Of a stretch of DNA of 64,000 nucleotides, positions 1-10,245 are shown in pieces. The notes under the pieces were generated by a model that did not search any database, was not told the origin of the DNA, and saw only the letters and a program-made list of their open reading frames with translations. Location of the stretch: contig CM060900.1 in the NCBI GenBank assembly GCA_030762935.1, positions 404,139,632 through 404,203,631 of the forward strand, written 5' to 3'. A program made the translations under genes and the position numbers. How positions within the stretch are numbered: the stretch's first letter is position 1; each line of letters starts with the position of its first letter. Source of the DNA: Hymenopus coronatus. Lineage: Eukaryota > Arthropoda > Insecta > Mantodea > Hymenopodidae.

Positions 1-160
1 ATTAAGGTAGTTATATTCATGAGTAGCTTTAGTTTCGAGATTATGTATAGCTAATATGCCTGCTACTCCAGGTTTATTTATTGCCCTGCAATTTGCAGAT
101 GCTACTTTAAAATTTTTTATCCTTAGCTTATTTACATATTTGGCTCTTAACTAGTGTTTC

Positions 161-841
161 ATGCAGGTGATATCAGTATCACTATACCCAAGCATCCCAA
201 CACATAAACTGCAAGACCTATTAAAAAACTGGCTTAATACAACAGAAATAGAAACTGCAGAAGTAGAAGATTACATACAACTAACAAGTTTGTGCATTGA
301 ACAAAACTACTTCACCTTCAATATTAAATATTACAGCAAAAATCAGGACTCTATGGGCAACTCTCTATCTCCATTTTTGGCAAATTTATTTATGAGGAAA
401 TTCGAAACGCACATGAAAGCATTCCCATGGATTTTCAAGGTGTGGTACCGCTATGTTGACGGCATATTTGCAATAGTGCCAAGCAGACATTTAGATGATG
501 CCATAAAATTATTAAACATACAGGAAAAAACAATAAAATTCACAATAGAAACAGAAACCAATGAACTCCCATTCTTAGACCTAAGAATCATCAGAAATGG
601 CACAAAAGTAAACTTTGGAATCTACAGAAAACCAACTCAATCAGAGAATTACATTAAAAATGAAAGCTACAACCCATTACCACACAAACATGCAATAATA
701 AACAGCCTCACACATAGATTAGTAAATGTACCTATGAGCACAACTGAATTCAACAAAGAGTTAAAAACCATAATTCAAACAGCAGAACAAAATGGATACA
801 GCAAGAACCTTGTATACAAGAAACTAAACAAAGCAAGCTGA
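161..841 (+). pseudogene. Penelope-like element reverse transcriptase, 5'-truncated and inactive
   Basis: The open stretch resembles the reverse transcriptase of Penelope-like elements (PLEs). It has the block VISVSLYPSIPTHKL, then SMGNSLSPFLANLFM, WYRYVDGIF, LPFLDLRI and the late motif FGIYRKPTQSENY. In this family the RT copies the element RNA at a nicked chromosomal site. The catalytic YVDD is YVDG here (codons 452-463, GGC in place of a GAY aspartate codon), so polymerase activity should be lost. The N-terminal RT blocks are missing, so the copy is 5'-truncated; the methionine at 161 is only the first in the fragment. The frame ends at TGA 839-841 but continues in register into the endonuclease region. 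Confidence 0.85.
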
Positions 842-1419
842 AAAAAAACCATAAAAGAAATAACTACCCTAACAGCAGGAAAAAACAATATCACCACATT
901 CAAAAAATTCAAAAAAATCTTCAAAGAACAAAACATCACCCTGGCTCCATTAAACAGATTTTCTGTCATAAAGTTACTAAATTCAAAAATAAAAGATGAA
1001 ATTCCACCAGAAAATAGGTCAGGAATATATCAAATTAAATGCACAAATTGTGAAAAGTTCTACATAGGGCAAACCAAAAGAAGTTTAAAAATCAGATCCA
1101 AAGAGTATTTTAGAAACCAAAAATTGAAACAAGAAGATAAATCGGCAGTAGCATTTCACTTTTGGAAAGAAAACCACAATCTAGATCCAAATCCAAAATT
1201 GCTAAAAACCATGTCAGGCCACAATGAACTCTCAACCTGGGAAAGCATCCTCAATGGAAAAACAAAGATCACGTAATAAACTTTGAAATCCTGCCAGTAG
1301 ACAGCTTAGTTAAGAAGTTCATCATTTCGCCACCAGAGAAGAGAGCACAAGCAAATGCAGCCAGCAATGGTGGTTGGACCCGTGATGTTGAAAATGAAAG
1401 CATAGGCTTTCGAAACTAG
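842..1419 (+). pseudogene. GIY-YIG endonuclease domain of the Penelope-like element
   Basis: This continues the RT frame after the in-frame TGA at 839-841. It contains SGIYQIKC, then FYIGQTKRSLKIR about ten residues later, which is the GIY...YIG core of the endonuclease C-terminal to RT in many PLEs. A conserved WESI follows before a TAA at 1274-1276. A shift of frame near 1250 restores a longer tail (VINFEILP onward) ending at TAG 1417-1419. One stop plus one frameshift make the copy non-functional. The domain order RT then GIY-YIG separates it from LINEs, which use APE- or REL-type nucleases. Confidence 0.82.
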
Positions 1420-2178
1420 TCCCTCATAATAAAAATGTTAGTGACATAGTGTTAAAAAACCAATTCAACAAATTAATACAGATATCAATATCCTTAAAAT
1501 CAGAATTTAAAATTACTTCCAAATCAATTACTATTAATACTCGGAATATTTATGTGAAGCATTTTAAAAAATGTTTTACTACACCTCTTCCCCCAGGGGC
1601 CTACTATCATTGGTACAGGTTTGGTGCAACTGGGATCCCAAGCCAACCCTGACTCCCTAATGTGAGCAACCTCTGAGTCATGAGGGAGTCAGCTTATCAA
1701 ATCACCCACCCATTTGTAGACTATGTGTGGAGACCTGTGTCAAAGGGATATCTGGTTGGTTGAGGGTTGCATAACTGAGCCTGGGCCTTCTGCCCTTATA
1801 GTGACCAGCCTAATATACCGTTTGGTTTCTGCTTCGCCTAAATGGGAGGATAGGGACTAACACATCCTTAGTCAATCGGCCAAGACTGGGTACTATACCG
1901 AACTCCAGGGTGAGTAGGACGGTGAGCCTACTATTTTATTTTATTACTTTCCTCAATTGAGGGCTGCCATGTAGACAAAGTATAACTACACAATTAACAT
2001 TTTTAAAAATAATTTACAATGCTAAAAATAAATCGTATAACTAAGTACAAGTAACATATAAAATTAGAAATGACAGACTTCAAATCTAATACAAATAGCA
2101 CATACAATCTTCTCAAAAAACACTATAGTAAGTTCAAAATTACAGGACAAAACTTAATGAATCGCTATAGCACCAGCA
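1420..2178. other. No gene; possible untranslated tail of the adjacent minus-strand LINE
   Basis: A somewhat GC-richer segment (about 1590-1950) has stops in all frames. It lies directly 3' of the minus-strand LINE C-terminus at 2179-2515 and could be its 3' untranslated region, but no poly(A) or target-site duplication was found to prove that. Confidence 0.3.
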
Positions 2179-2515
2179 TTAAAACGAATACAAATGATTT
2201 CTGAGGATGAGAATAGATCCTCTGATTGCCATGATCGCTATTGTATGCAGTAGGCGTTTATCCAGACCATAATCTATCCAAAATTGATGTAATTTTCTGG
2301 GTATTGTCCCTCTGGCTCCTATCATTAATCCGGTGACTGATATATTTTTAAGATTATAGTTATCCTTGTAAAAGGGAATGGTAGATTCATAAATTGCCTT
2401 TTTTTTCTGTGTCCACTTCTTCAGGTTGTTCACAGTGGGACTCAAAGCGAACAGTAGGATCAAGGATCACTCCGCTACTCTGTGTAGCCCTGACACCCCA
2501 GGGGGATGATTCATC
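2179..2515 (-). pseudogene. C-terminal fragment of an R2-like non-LTR retrotransposon polyprotein
   Basis: On the minus strand the translation ends with VTGLMIGARGTIPRK and, after IAIMAIRGSILILRNHLYSF, a stop. Upstream, in another frame, ILDPTVRFE is readable. This pattern (DPTVRFE, a Y-rich helix, GLMIGARGTIP, RNHLYS) is what I know from the extreme C-terminus of R2-like non-LTR retrotransposon proteins. At least one frameshift near 2400 separates the two parts. No RT catalytic region is present, so this is only the tail of a 5'-truncated copy. Clade assignment is from memory of annotated homologues, not from a search. Confidence 0.5.
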
Positions 2516-2639
2516 GTTGGGACCTTGAGGTGGGTGGGGAGCAAAGGGGGTTGAATTTATACTTTATTTTATGGCAAATAATAAAACAAAAATAATTTAG
2601 TGTCAGGAAAAGAAGTAGCTGAGTCCAGTGGTACTCACC

Positions 2640-3900
2640 AGACAGGAATCAGAACAGAGGAAGGAAGAAAATTTATGTTGGTTAGCCACTTTGAAATTCA
2701 AAAGAGTTGAGATAAAATTGCCAGTCTGGTTAAATCTTGTATTAAAGCCTGAAATGGTCACTCCTGGTTGAAGCAATTTTAGCAACCCAGGCAGAGAAAT
2801 GTTAGAGCAAAAATGTTAGACAGCTACCTGGTTAAGGTCGAAAAGCACAGGACATTCAACTCCTTGCATGGCATTATCACCACCCACGCATTGGATGGTT
2901 TGTCCAATGAAAATATTCAAGAGGACCTGGCAGAACAAGGCATAACATTATAGGGTTCAACGGAAAGTAAAAGTTGAATTTGTGCCTATCTGTACGCTGT
3001 TCCTTACCTTTGACCGGGTAGATCTCCCTCAAAGGATTAAGACAGGGTACAAAGCCATCAAGGTTAGGTCCTATATTCCTAACCCACTCTTAAGTGCCAG
3101 TGGTTTGGGCATACCACCAATTTTTGTTGTGATTGGTCTACATGTGCCATCTGTGGCGATGCATAACATGATGGGGATTGTACTACCCCTCCTTCTTGTG
3201 TGACCTGTAGCGGGAAACACCCATCTAGCTGCTGAGATTGCCCCCGTTTTACACAGTAGAGAGCGATCCAGGAGATACAGGTGAGAGAAAAGGTGTTCTT
3301 CTCAGAAGCCTGTAAGCTCCGGCGCCTCCACCAACCGTCTATGCTGTGCTCCAATACCTAAAGCTCAGTTGCAGCTAAACTGGTACTGATTCGGGAAATC
3401 GCAACTCAGATCTGCAATATAAATGGAGCCACCATTGCAGAGAAAATTCTCATAGCCAGGCCATTACCAAAGACTTCTAATAGGTATGTCTATGTCGGCA
3501 TCACTATCTGCCAAATCTGCCACTGTAAAGAGCAGTTTGGCAACCATTTCACCCAAACCATCGACCTTGGAGGACAATAACACTGATACACCATTAGAGT
3601 GTTCTGTACCAGCAAGAATTCAAGACCAGTTATGTCAGAACAGACTTCCTGAAAAAGGTGTCAAATCCTCTCCTAAAACATCTAAGGGAAGGAAAAGTCG
3701 ATGTCACTCTCCACGGAGGTCCTCATCTGAGGAATTCTCTGGGGGGAGCACAGATAGGCGACCACCATCTTCGACGATCAGTACCTCTATTTGGTTCGAG
3801 ATTGGAACGGGATCCTCCCCCATGGAGGAGATGGAATAGGAAAATTCTGCCTTCACTACCAGACAGAGAGTGCATAAACGGCAGGATTGTGCTCGTGAAA
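2640..3900 (+). pseudogene. Jockey ORF1 (gag-like, zinc-knuckle) remnant
   Basis: Fragments include HRTFNSLHGII, then LTFDRVDLPQRIKTGY and VRSYIPNP, the usual block before the knuckles. In a shifted frame from 3095 the CCHC-like segments CQWFGHTTNFC, CAICGDA, CVTCSGKHPSSC and DCPRFTQ follow, interrupted by stops, then AIQEIQVREKVFFSEA. In jockey-type LINEs this protein binds the element RNA and forms the RNP. The later part (3486-3900) is serine- and basic-rich and lacks recognisable motifs, as is common for ORF1 C-terminal linkers. Several frameshifts and stops make this a dead copy. Confidence 0.75.
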
Positions 3901-3924
3901 AAAGTGTTAGTCCCATGGTCAAAA

Positions 3925-4460
3925 AGAATAAATTAAACCGTCCAGTACAGCCAAATATGCAGAAACATCTTTCAATTTAGGACTTATCCCATACAATTGG
4001 CCATGACTACCCTTCCATGGAACATAATTATGCAGAATTCGACCACATTAATCAGAGCTTGAACTGTTACTCCACCAAAATCTACTTTTGGTCATCTGCT
4101 TATATGAGACAAAGCTCCATCCACAAGACAGCGTTACATCCAGGAGCTACTCTGCTGTATGTGATCTTGCACTGGGAGAGGGTGTTCCATGCACATGGGG
4201 GTACTGTGATGATCATCAGAGATGATATTTATGCTGAATCCACATCCTTAGAGTTGGACATGCAGTCAGTCGCTGTAAGGATTAAGCTGTCATATACCAG
4301 ACTCACAATTTGTAGTATATATTTGCCTCCATCTGATGATCTCCCACGTACTGATTTAGACCATCTAGTTTCCCAGCTACCAACACCATTTTTGTTCGTA
4401 GGTGACATGAATGTCCACTTTGGGACTCGCCTCGGGCTTGTGTAAAAGGTAACCTGATTG
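3925..4460 (+). pseudogene. Jockey ORF2 endonuclease/exonuclease/phosphatase domain
   Basis: From 4017 a 142-codon frame reads HAHGGTVMIIRDDIYAES, LDMQSVAVRI, LTICSIYLPPSDD and PFLFVGDMNVHFG. These match the APE-type endonuclease of jockey-clade LINEs, including the GG..I.vr block, the SIYLPP strand and GDxN (GDMN here, with Asp and Asn present). The domain nicks genomic DNA to prime reverse transcription. The N-terminal part (before about 4170) is poorly preserved and the frame stops at 4443-4445 before the SDH motif, so the domain is incomplete. Confidence 0.8.
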
Positions 4461-6384
4461 CCAATTTCTTGGAGAATACTAACTTATCTCTTCTGAATAC
4501 TAGAGAGCCCACATTTCTTTCTGATACCTTCAATAGTTTTTCACACCTGAATATAGCTGTTTGTTCTCTACAGTTGGTGGTTTTATTATAATAGAATATC
4601 ATCTTTGAGTTACATTCTAGTGACCAGTTTCCAATTCTTATTAGTGTGTTTGCCTAAGGTGAATGCTCCACATGTTTATCTAGATGGCACTTCGATCGAG
4701 CCAAATGGAACCTTATTTGGCCATTTTTAACCATACCGAGCGCGACTGTGAATTTTTTAGTTGAACACGTCACACAGTCAATTCTTACTGCTGCTAAGCT
4801 TTCTGTTCCATGGTCAACTAGACAATCCCTTTGATTTCCTGTCTTTTGGTGAACAGATGCATGCTGGAATGCCATTCGTGCTTGCAGGTGTGATCTCAGG
4901 GTTTTCCAACATTGCTCTATGCTGGATAACCTGATGCAATATACAAAGCTGCATGCCAAGACTAGACAAATTATTAAAGGTAGCAAAAAAGACATCATGG
5001 AGCTTGTTTGTAGTATATTTTAATTGATATACATCTCCCTCTGTCGTATGGGATAAGTTCAGACCTGTAGCCAGAAAACCAATCCATATGCCAAAATCTG
5101 GTCTGAAAACAGCTGCAGGTGTTCTGGTTGATATGTTTGGCACGGCTAATACTCTTGACAGTGCTTTCACTCGTGTCTGGTTCAGACAATTATTTGCTCG
5201 AGTTTCTGCCAGTCAATGCTCAGGTTAATCTTAAGGTGGAATCTTAAGGGTTTCTCTTTCGTTCTGGAAATCTTGAAGACTACAATCACCTTTTCACCGT
5301 GGCAGAGCTAGACCATGTGCTTTCTACTTCACAATACTCTACACTAGGTCTAAAGGGAATCCACGTCCAAATGTTGCAACATCTCTCTCCCGAAGGCAAG
5401 GCTTTCCTATTCGAGGTGTATAATCGTGTCTGGGTTAACAGCACTTTTCCAGGAAAATGGCAGGTGGCCATCATCATACCTATTTTGAAACCTGGAATGG
5501 ACGGTTATCTTCCTACCAGCTACTGTCCTATTTCCCTCACCAGTTGCGTTTGCAAGGTGATGGAACGTATGATCAGTGGACGGTTGGTGTGATGGCTGGA
5601 ATCCCATAATCTACAACTGGCACCTAGTGCGGTTTTCGGCGATGTGGGACAACAGTTGATCACCTGGTTTCTCTATCGGTGCAAATCATGAACAGCTTTC
5701 TTAAGAACTGTCAAACAATTGACTTATGATACATGTTGGCAAGCAGGGATCTTACGTTCCATCCACAACTGGAATCTATGTGGATGCCTACCTTTGTTCA
5801 TTCAGGAGTTTATGAGGCACAGTGTTTTCTGAGTAAGGGTCTACTCAGATTTTTCCAATCCTTTTATTCAAGAAAATGGAGTGCCACAAGGATTGGTGCT
5901 AAGCTTGATGCTGTTTGCTAAAGCAATTATTTCTGTATCGCAATGTGTTCCATCTGGTGTCTCATCCTACTTATTCATAGATGGCTTTGCCATCTTCTGT
6001 ACTTCTCAGCACATGCCATTTTTGGAATGCCATCTACCAGTGTGTTTAGACAATTTTTCCATTTGGAGTCAATGGTTTTCATTTCCCAACCGAGAAGTTA
6101 CTCTGCATTAATTTCTGGTGCTGTAGCAGGAGACTGCCGCCTTCTCTATGACTCAGCCAAGGTTTACTTCTCTTTGCAGATGAGGTGAGATTCCTTGGGT
6201 TGATATTTGTTAGTAAACTTTGCTGGTCACTAATATAGCACAGCAGAAAGCATGATGTGACTATTCTCTGAATATTTTACAGATATTTAGCGTGGACAGG
6301 ACTGTTGCTTCATTTTTATCATGCATGATCTGATTCAAGTTAGATTAGGATGCATTGTTTTTTCTTCAGCACGAGCATCTGTGC
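4461..6384 (+). pseudogene. Jockey ORF2 reverse transcriptase remnant, 5' part of the split
   Basis: Conserved RT pieces appear in changing frames: LKGIHVQMLQHLSPEG and NSTFPGKWQVAIIIPILKPG with YCPISLTSCVCKVMERMISG (5299-5592), then GVPQG..-type MPQGLVLSLMLFA (5881) and YLFIDGFAIF, where the catalytic YVDD-type motif has become FIDG (5974-5985). VRFLGLIF (about 6187) and SSARASVPG (about 6365-6390) are thumb-region pieces. The jockey sequence breaks at the 8-bp duplication 6377-6384 and resumes at 8678. Region 4461-5290 holds only weakly recognisable linker. Confidence 0.8.
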
Positions 6385-6495
6385 CAGGGCTGTCCAACTT
6401 AGGAATGTGCTCTGGCACATTTAACCCAGACATAATAGGTATGTTGCTGGAACAAGCTGCTCATAATTTGTCATCTAGGTTTCTATCAAACTGGA

Positions 6496-7497
6496 TCAGT
6501 ACTTATTTTTAATGATGCTTATAGATGAAAATGTGACCTCGCAAAGATATGTCAAGCCAAAAAAAGGATAAATTTTCAAAGTAACACTGTACACCAAAGT
6601 CCAGATATTGCTTGAACTTGACAAGCATGATTTCAGAAATATATCTTCTTGAAGATTTAAAATTTCCATCTCTAATTCTTCAAGATTATAGTTTCCAAAG
6701 ATCTCACATATCCTACCTCTAAATATAGTAATGTCAACTGAAGGGAAATGGGTTATTAATAGACAAAATCTCTGGCTAAACCTGTTACTGAATTCTGTGA
6801 CTAGAATTTCAAGATGCTGGGCAAAAGATTGAACATCACATATGTCGATATTTATGATTTCCATAACTGATTTCAAACTTGGAAAGTGTGATAGGGAATC
6901 TATTTTTAAATGTGCAATCCTTAAGTTTAGTTGCCTTCAAAAAGCATTTACAGTACTTATCATTGCTGAAATGTTGCAGTTTTTCCCTTGCAATTAGAGG
7001 TTTAGCTCATTTAATTCTTAGGTGATATCTGCCAAGAAACCTAATACTAGGAGCCATGGTATCTCAAGTTCTTGACAATATTGCCTGGGCGATGATTTCA
7101 GAAAAACTCTTATCTCATCCAGAAGATTGCAGAATCATTCCAGAGTTTTCCCCCTACTAAGCCACTTTATGTCTGCATGAACATTATGTCACTATGCAAT
7201 ATCAGAAATATCAGTGCTTTCATCAAACCGAAGTGAAAAATATTCACACGATTGCAGATCCTGATATAATATAGATTCTAAATTCTTATAAATCTGTTCA
7301 ATGCGACTATCAACAGTTTGGTGAGACAGTTGATTTCCTTTTATAGAAAACATAAGTGAAGATATATCTCTGTGAATATCGAATAGAGATTCTACACTGA
7401 TCATTGCTTCTTTAACTACTACCTGCATTTCTGAATGGTTATTTCCATTTCGTAAAAACATAAGAGACTTTGTAAGAGGCCAATTTGACGTTGCTAT
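6496..7497 (-). pseudogene. hAT transposase remnant (ZBED5/FAM200-like group)
   Basis: Two minus-strand blocks are readable. The upstream one (7192-7461) contains a helix-rich segment and YFSLRFDESTDISDIA, the DESTD motif around the first catalytic aspartate of hAT transposases. The downstream one (6496-6876) ends with YPFFGLTYLCEVTFSSISIIKNKY, the C-terminal dimerisation block (consensus like FGSTYLCEQ.FS.MN.IKSKY). The middle 6877-7190 is frameshifted. The BED finger and N-terminus are not recognisable. Similarity to domesticated ZBED5/FAM200-type proteins is from family knowledge; this copy is clearly a broken transposase. Confidence 0.8.
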
Positions 7498-7519
7498 TTT
7501 GCTGAACTGGCAGTTTACA

Positions 7520-7742
7520 TTTTTTTGTAGTGTTTAATGCCCACCTTTACTACTTATGGCACCACAGACAATGACACTGGTGATATCTGAAATGAAGATG
7601 GAGTACCGGTGGAAAGTGATGGGGGGGAAACTGGGGAACCCGGAGAAAACCCACCCCTGTGTTGCTTTGTCCACCACAAATCTCACATGCGGTCACTTGG
7701 ATCGAACCCAGGCCGTCTATGTGAGCCACAGCATGGCCTACT
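7520..7742 (-). repeat. SINE-A copy 1, tRNA-derived, inside the hAT element
   Basis: Read on the minus strand this has the SINE-A tRNA-like B box (gggttcgatcc), the family body (agatttgtggtggacaaag, a ttctccgggttcccc-type core) and the tail gggcattaaacactac plus an A-run. The run of T at 7520-7526 is the tail on the + strand. Compared with the copy at 59082-59341, about 20 nt around the A box are missing. No clean target duplication was found. It lies within hAT sequence, so it inserted after, or travelled with, that element. Confidence 0.85.
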
Positions 7743-8677
7743 GGTTGTGTACAGGCTGCCCATTCTTTCTAGATGTATGACCTTAAGCGAAAATATTGAG
7801 ATCTAGCCTACCCTTGATAAACAGGTCAGCAAATAATTTATGTTATAATAACAAACAGCTCTGCATCCTTATGATTACATTTTAAGAATACACAGTAAAG
7901 GTGAAAGTGACTGGCATCTAATCTCTCATTTAAAAGTGTCATTTGTCAAGAACTGGTGCAGGATATGTAAATAAACTTTGCTGTACTGTAATGCTGTAAT
8001 GTTAATTTATATTTTAAGTCTCTTTAAGTTTTTGTTATTCAGAATTTACAGATAATTCACCATTCAAGTTTTTGTTATATGTCGAAAAATGATATTCTAC
8101 ATTACTTTTCATGGGAACAGACATGCTACTGTTAAATAATAAACACACAAGTTTTCCTCTGAATTTCACAAAACAATACTGCTCCTCCCAATCACTGTTA
8201 AAACTGTAAGTTCTTTGTCTCTTAGCCATATTATATTAAGAACATACAACCAACACAACACACATAACTGAACCTACTTTCACAATTTATCAAGTTATAC
8301 TGAATGTTTGTTTAAAAACCTAACTCCTTTGTTTGCTATTGATGTAACTATAAACAAATCGACCTCTTTGCTCACTATCATTTCAAACAGCAATGTTTAA
8401 AGGAGTGAAATTACTGTTTGCGATAAAGTTTTTCTGCAATTAAGGTGACTGTCTCTATATCCCAACAGTTGAGGTATACTATTTGTTAAGGGAAATGAGT
8501 ACAACTTTGAGTGTATAAAGGCAAGTTTCATGGTCATGGGTGTATATCAGGAAGATGTTCAGAAGGAAGTAATTTTGTCAAGAAATTTAATTTAAAATTA
8601 GACATTTTCAGAATAAAAATTTAGCTCATCAAAGGCACCAAGAAATCACATTTCAGGTGCCACTTTTAACAGGGCTG

Positions 8678-9770
8678 ATCTGTGCTGGAGCGGTTAGACA
8701 CATCCATAATCTGAGCATCCGTGTGGCTGTTGGAGTGTTTCCAACCAGCCCAGTTGTTAATCTCTACTCTGAATCAGCAGAACCCCCTCTGCAATTTTGG
8801 CATGATGACCTGCTAGCTAATTATGGCTGTGGGCTTGCATGCATGCCTGTGCATTCAGTGTTTAACCCCTTTTCTCTATTGAGCTCAACAAACAACATCA
8901 TTACCTCTCACTTAGTCCAAGGCTAGCAGGTTTTCTTTTCCATGAGCTGCTTCAGAAGCATGACATTGAAATGACTACAATGTTTCCCCCTGGGCTGCGA
9001 GCTCCATCCCACGTAGATCTAAGGAAATCTGCTATGCCTGTGTTTAGTATCCGTTCCTGTTTTTTAGAATTTATCCCAGTACAACGACCACATTTTTATC
9101 TACACTAATGGCAGTAAGTGCATTGAAAGTGTTGGATGTTCCTTTATTTGTGGAATAGAGCTATATACTTTTGGTTTTTATAGTAGCACATCAATTTTTA
9201 CTGCAGAGCTGAATGCCATACACTAAGATGTTCTTTATGTTTTCTGTCAAAATTTGGGTGACAGCTTTTTATTACGAGTGATTCCCAGTGTGCTTCAGAG
9301 TTTTCATGAGCTGTACCATTACCATCCTATTGTACTGTGTTTTCAGAATGCCCTCCGCATTTTATGCACTTTGGACATTAATGTGAAGAGTGCATGGATT
9401 CCTGATCACGCAGGCTTGCTGGGGAATGAAATGGTAGATTTGGCAGCAATGCAACCCAGTACTGTAATTCTTTTGTAACAATTGCAGACTTCAGGCTTAC
9501 TGTGTGAAGAGCGATGCTTTCATGCTGGCATGAAGAGTGGTCAGCACTCCGCGCTAACAAGCTTAGGGAGGTGAAGGACCTCCCTGTAAACTGGATAACC
9601 TCCTACCATTTATACTGTTGGGAGGAGGTGATATTGGCTCGCTTGCAGATTGGTCACTGTAATTATATGCATAGTTATCTTTTTAAGAGGGAACCTGTTC
9701 CTCCTATCTGTCCACTCTGTGGAGTAGCATTTTTGGTATGGTATGTGCTGCTAGGTGCGTTGGACTAGTA
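8678..9770 (+). pseudogene. Jockey ORF2 3' part: RT thumb, RNase H and C-terminal region
   Basis: The first block reads IHNLSIRVAVGVFPTSPVVN and SAEPPLQF (8700-8800), the section that follows SARASV in jockey proteins. A RNase H-like stretch follows: HPIVLCFQNALRIL and VKSAWIPDHAGLLGNEMVDLAA (9254-9450), with the late RNase H motif H.G..GNE..D preserved as HAGLLGNEMVD. Then WHEEWSALRANKLREVK and LARLQIGHCNYMHSYLF with CPLCG (9520-9720), the C-terminal zinc-knuckle region. At least three frame changes are present. The 3' untranslated region runs 9771-10245. Confidence 0.82.
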
Positions 9771-10245
9771 GCTCTTTGTTCAACTTTACAGCTGCTGGCC
9801 TCCCTTTGCAGAGGTCCTTGCTGATGACCACAGAGTGGTAGAGTGTTTAGTTTCTTATCCAAAGTGACATGCCCAACATGGACTTAATCTTTAGTTTATT
9901 TTATCACAATGGATTTCAATGGTGTGGAAGTTAATGGGTTTTAAAGATTTTAAATGTTTTATCACCAGTGAGCTTTAACCTGATGACCTAGTTTTAGTTA
10001 TTTTTGTGTCCTTTCACTCCTTTTGATATATTTTAGATTCATCCATGGCTTTTGCCACCCATAGTTTTATTCACTGGTTTTATAACTGAATTTCTTATTC
10101 TATCTTTGTTTTGACTTTTATTATTATTTATCTTGTACTTTTTTTTTTTTTTTGGTGGCATTTGGTATTTGTATCAATTTTGTTTTCTAAGGGAGCTAAT
10201 GTCCTTAGTATTCGAATGACCTTTGACACCAATCATCATCATCTT

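Larger units (their letters stand above)
6385..8677 (-). mobile_element. hAT DNA transposon inserted in the jockey element
   Basis: The 2293-bp insertion is flanked by perfect 8-bp copies of atctgtgc at 6377-6384 and 8678-8685, the target-duplication length of the hAT superfamily. The left end begins cagggctgtccaactta; the right end read inward begins cagccctgttaaaagt, an imperfect terminal inverted repeat. Jockey sequence continues directly across the duplication. The interior codes on the minus strand for a broken hAT transposase and contains a SINE at 7520-7742. The stretch 7743-8670 shows no other coding signal. Confidence 0.88.
2600..10245 (+). mobile_element. Degenerate jockey-clade LINE, near full length, split by a hAT element
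   Basis: Gag-like ORF1, APE-type endonuclease, RT and RNase H plus C-terminal zinc-knuckle regions follow one another on the + strand. All carry multiple stops and frameshifts. The element is interrupted at 6385-8677 by a hAT transposon with a perfect 8-bp target duplication; without it the LINE would be about 5.3 kb, normal for jockey plus UTRs. The 3' end is an ATC-repeat tail (atcatcatcatc, about 10233-10245) after the phrase gaatgacctttgacacc, a pattern I know from jockey-like 3' ends. The 5' boundary is approximate, set by the first ORF1-like codons. Confidence 0.85.
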
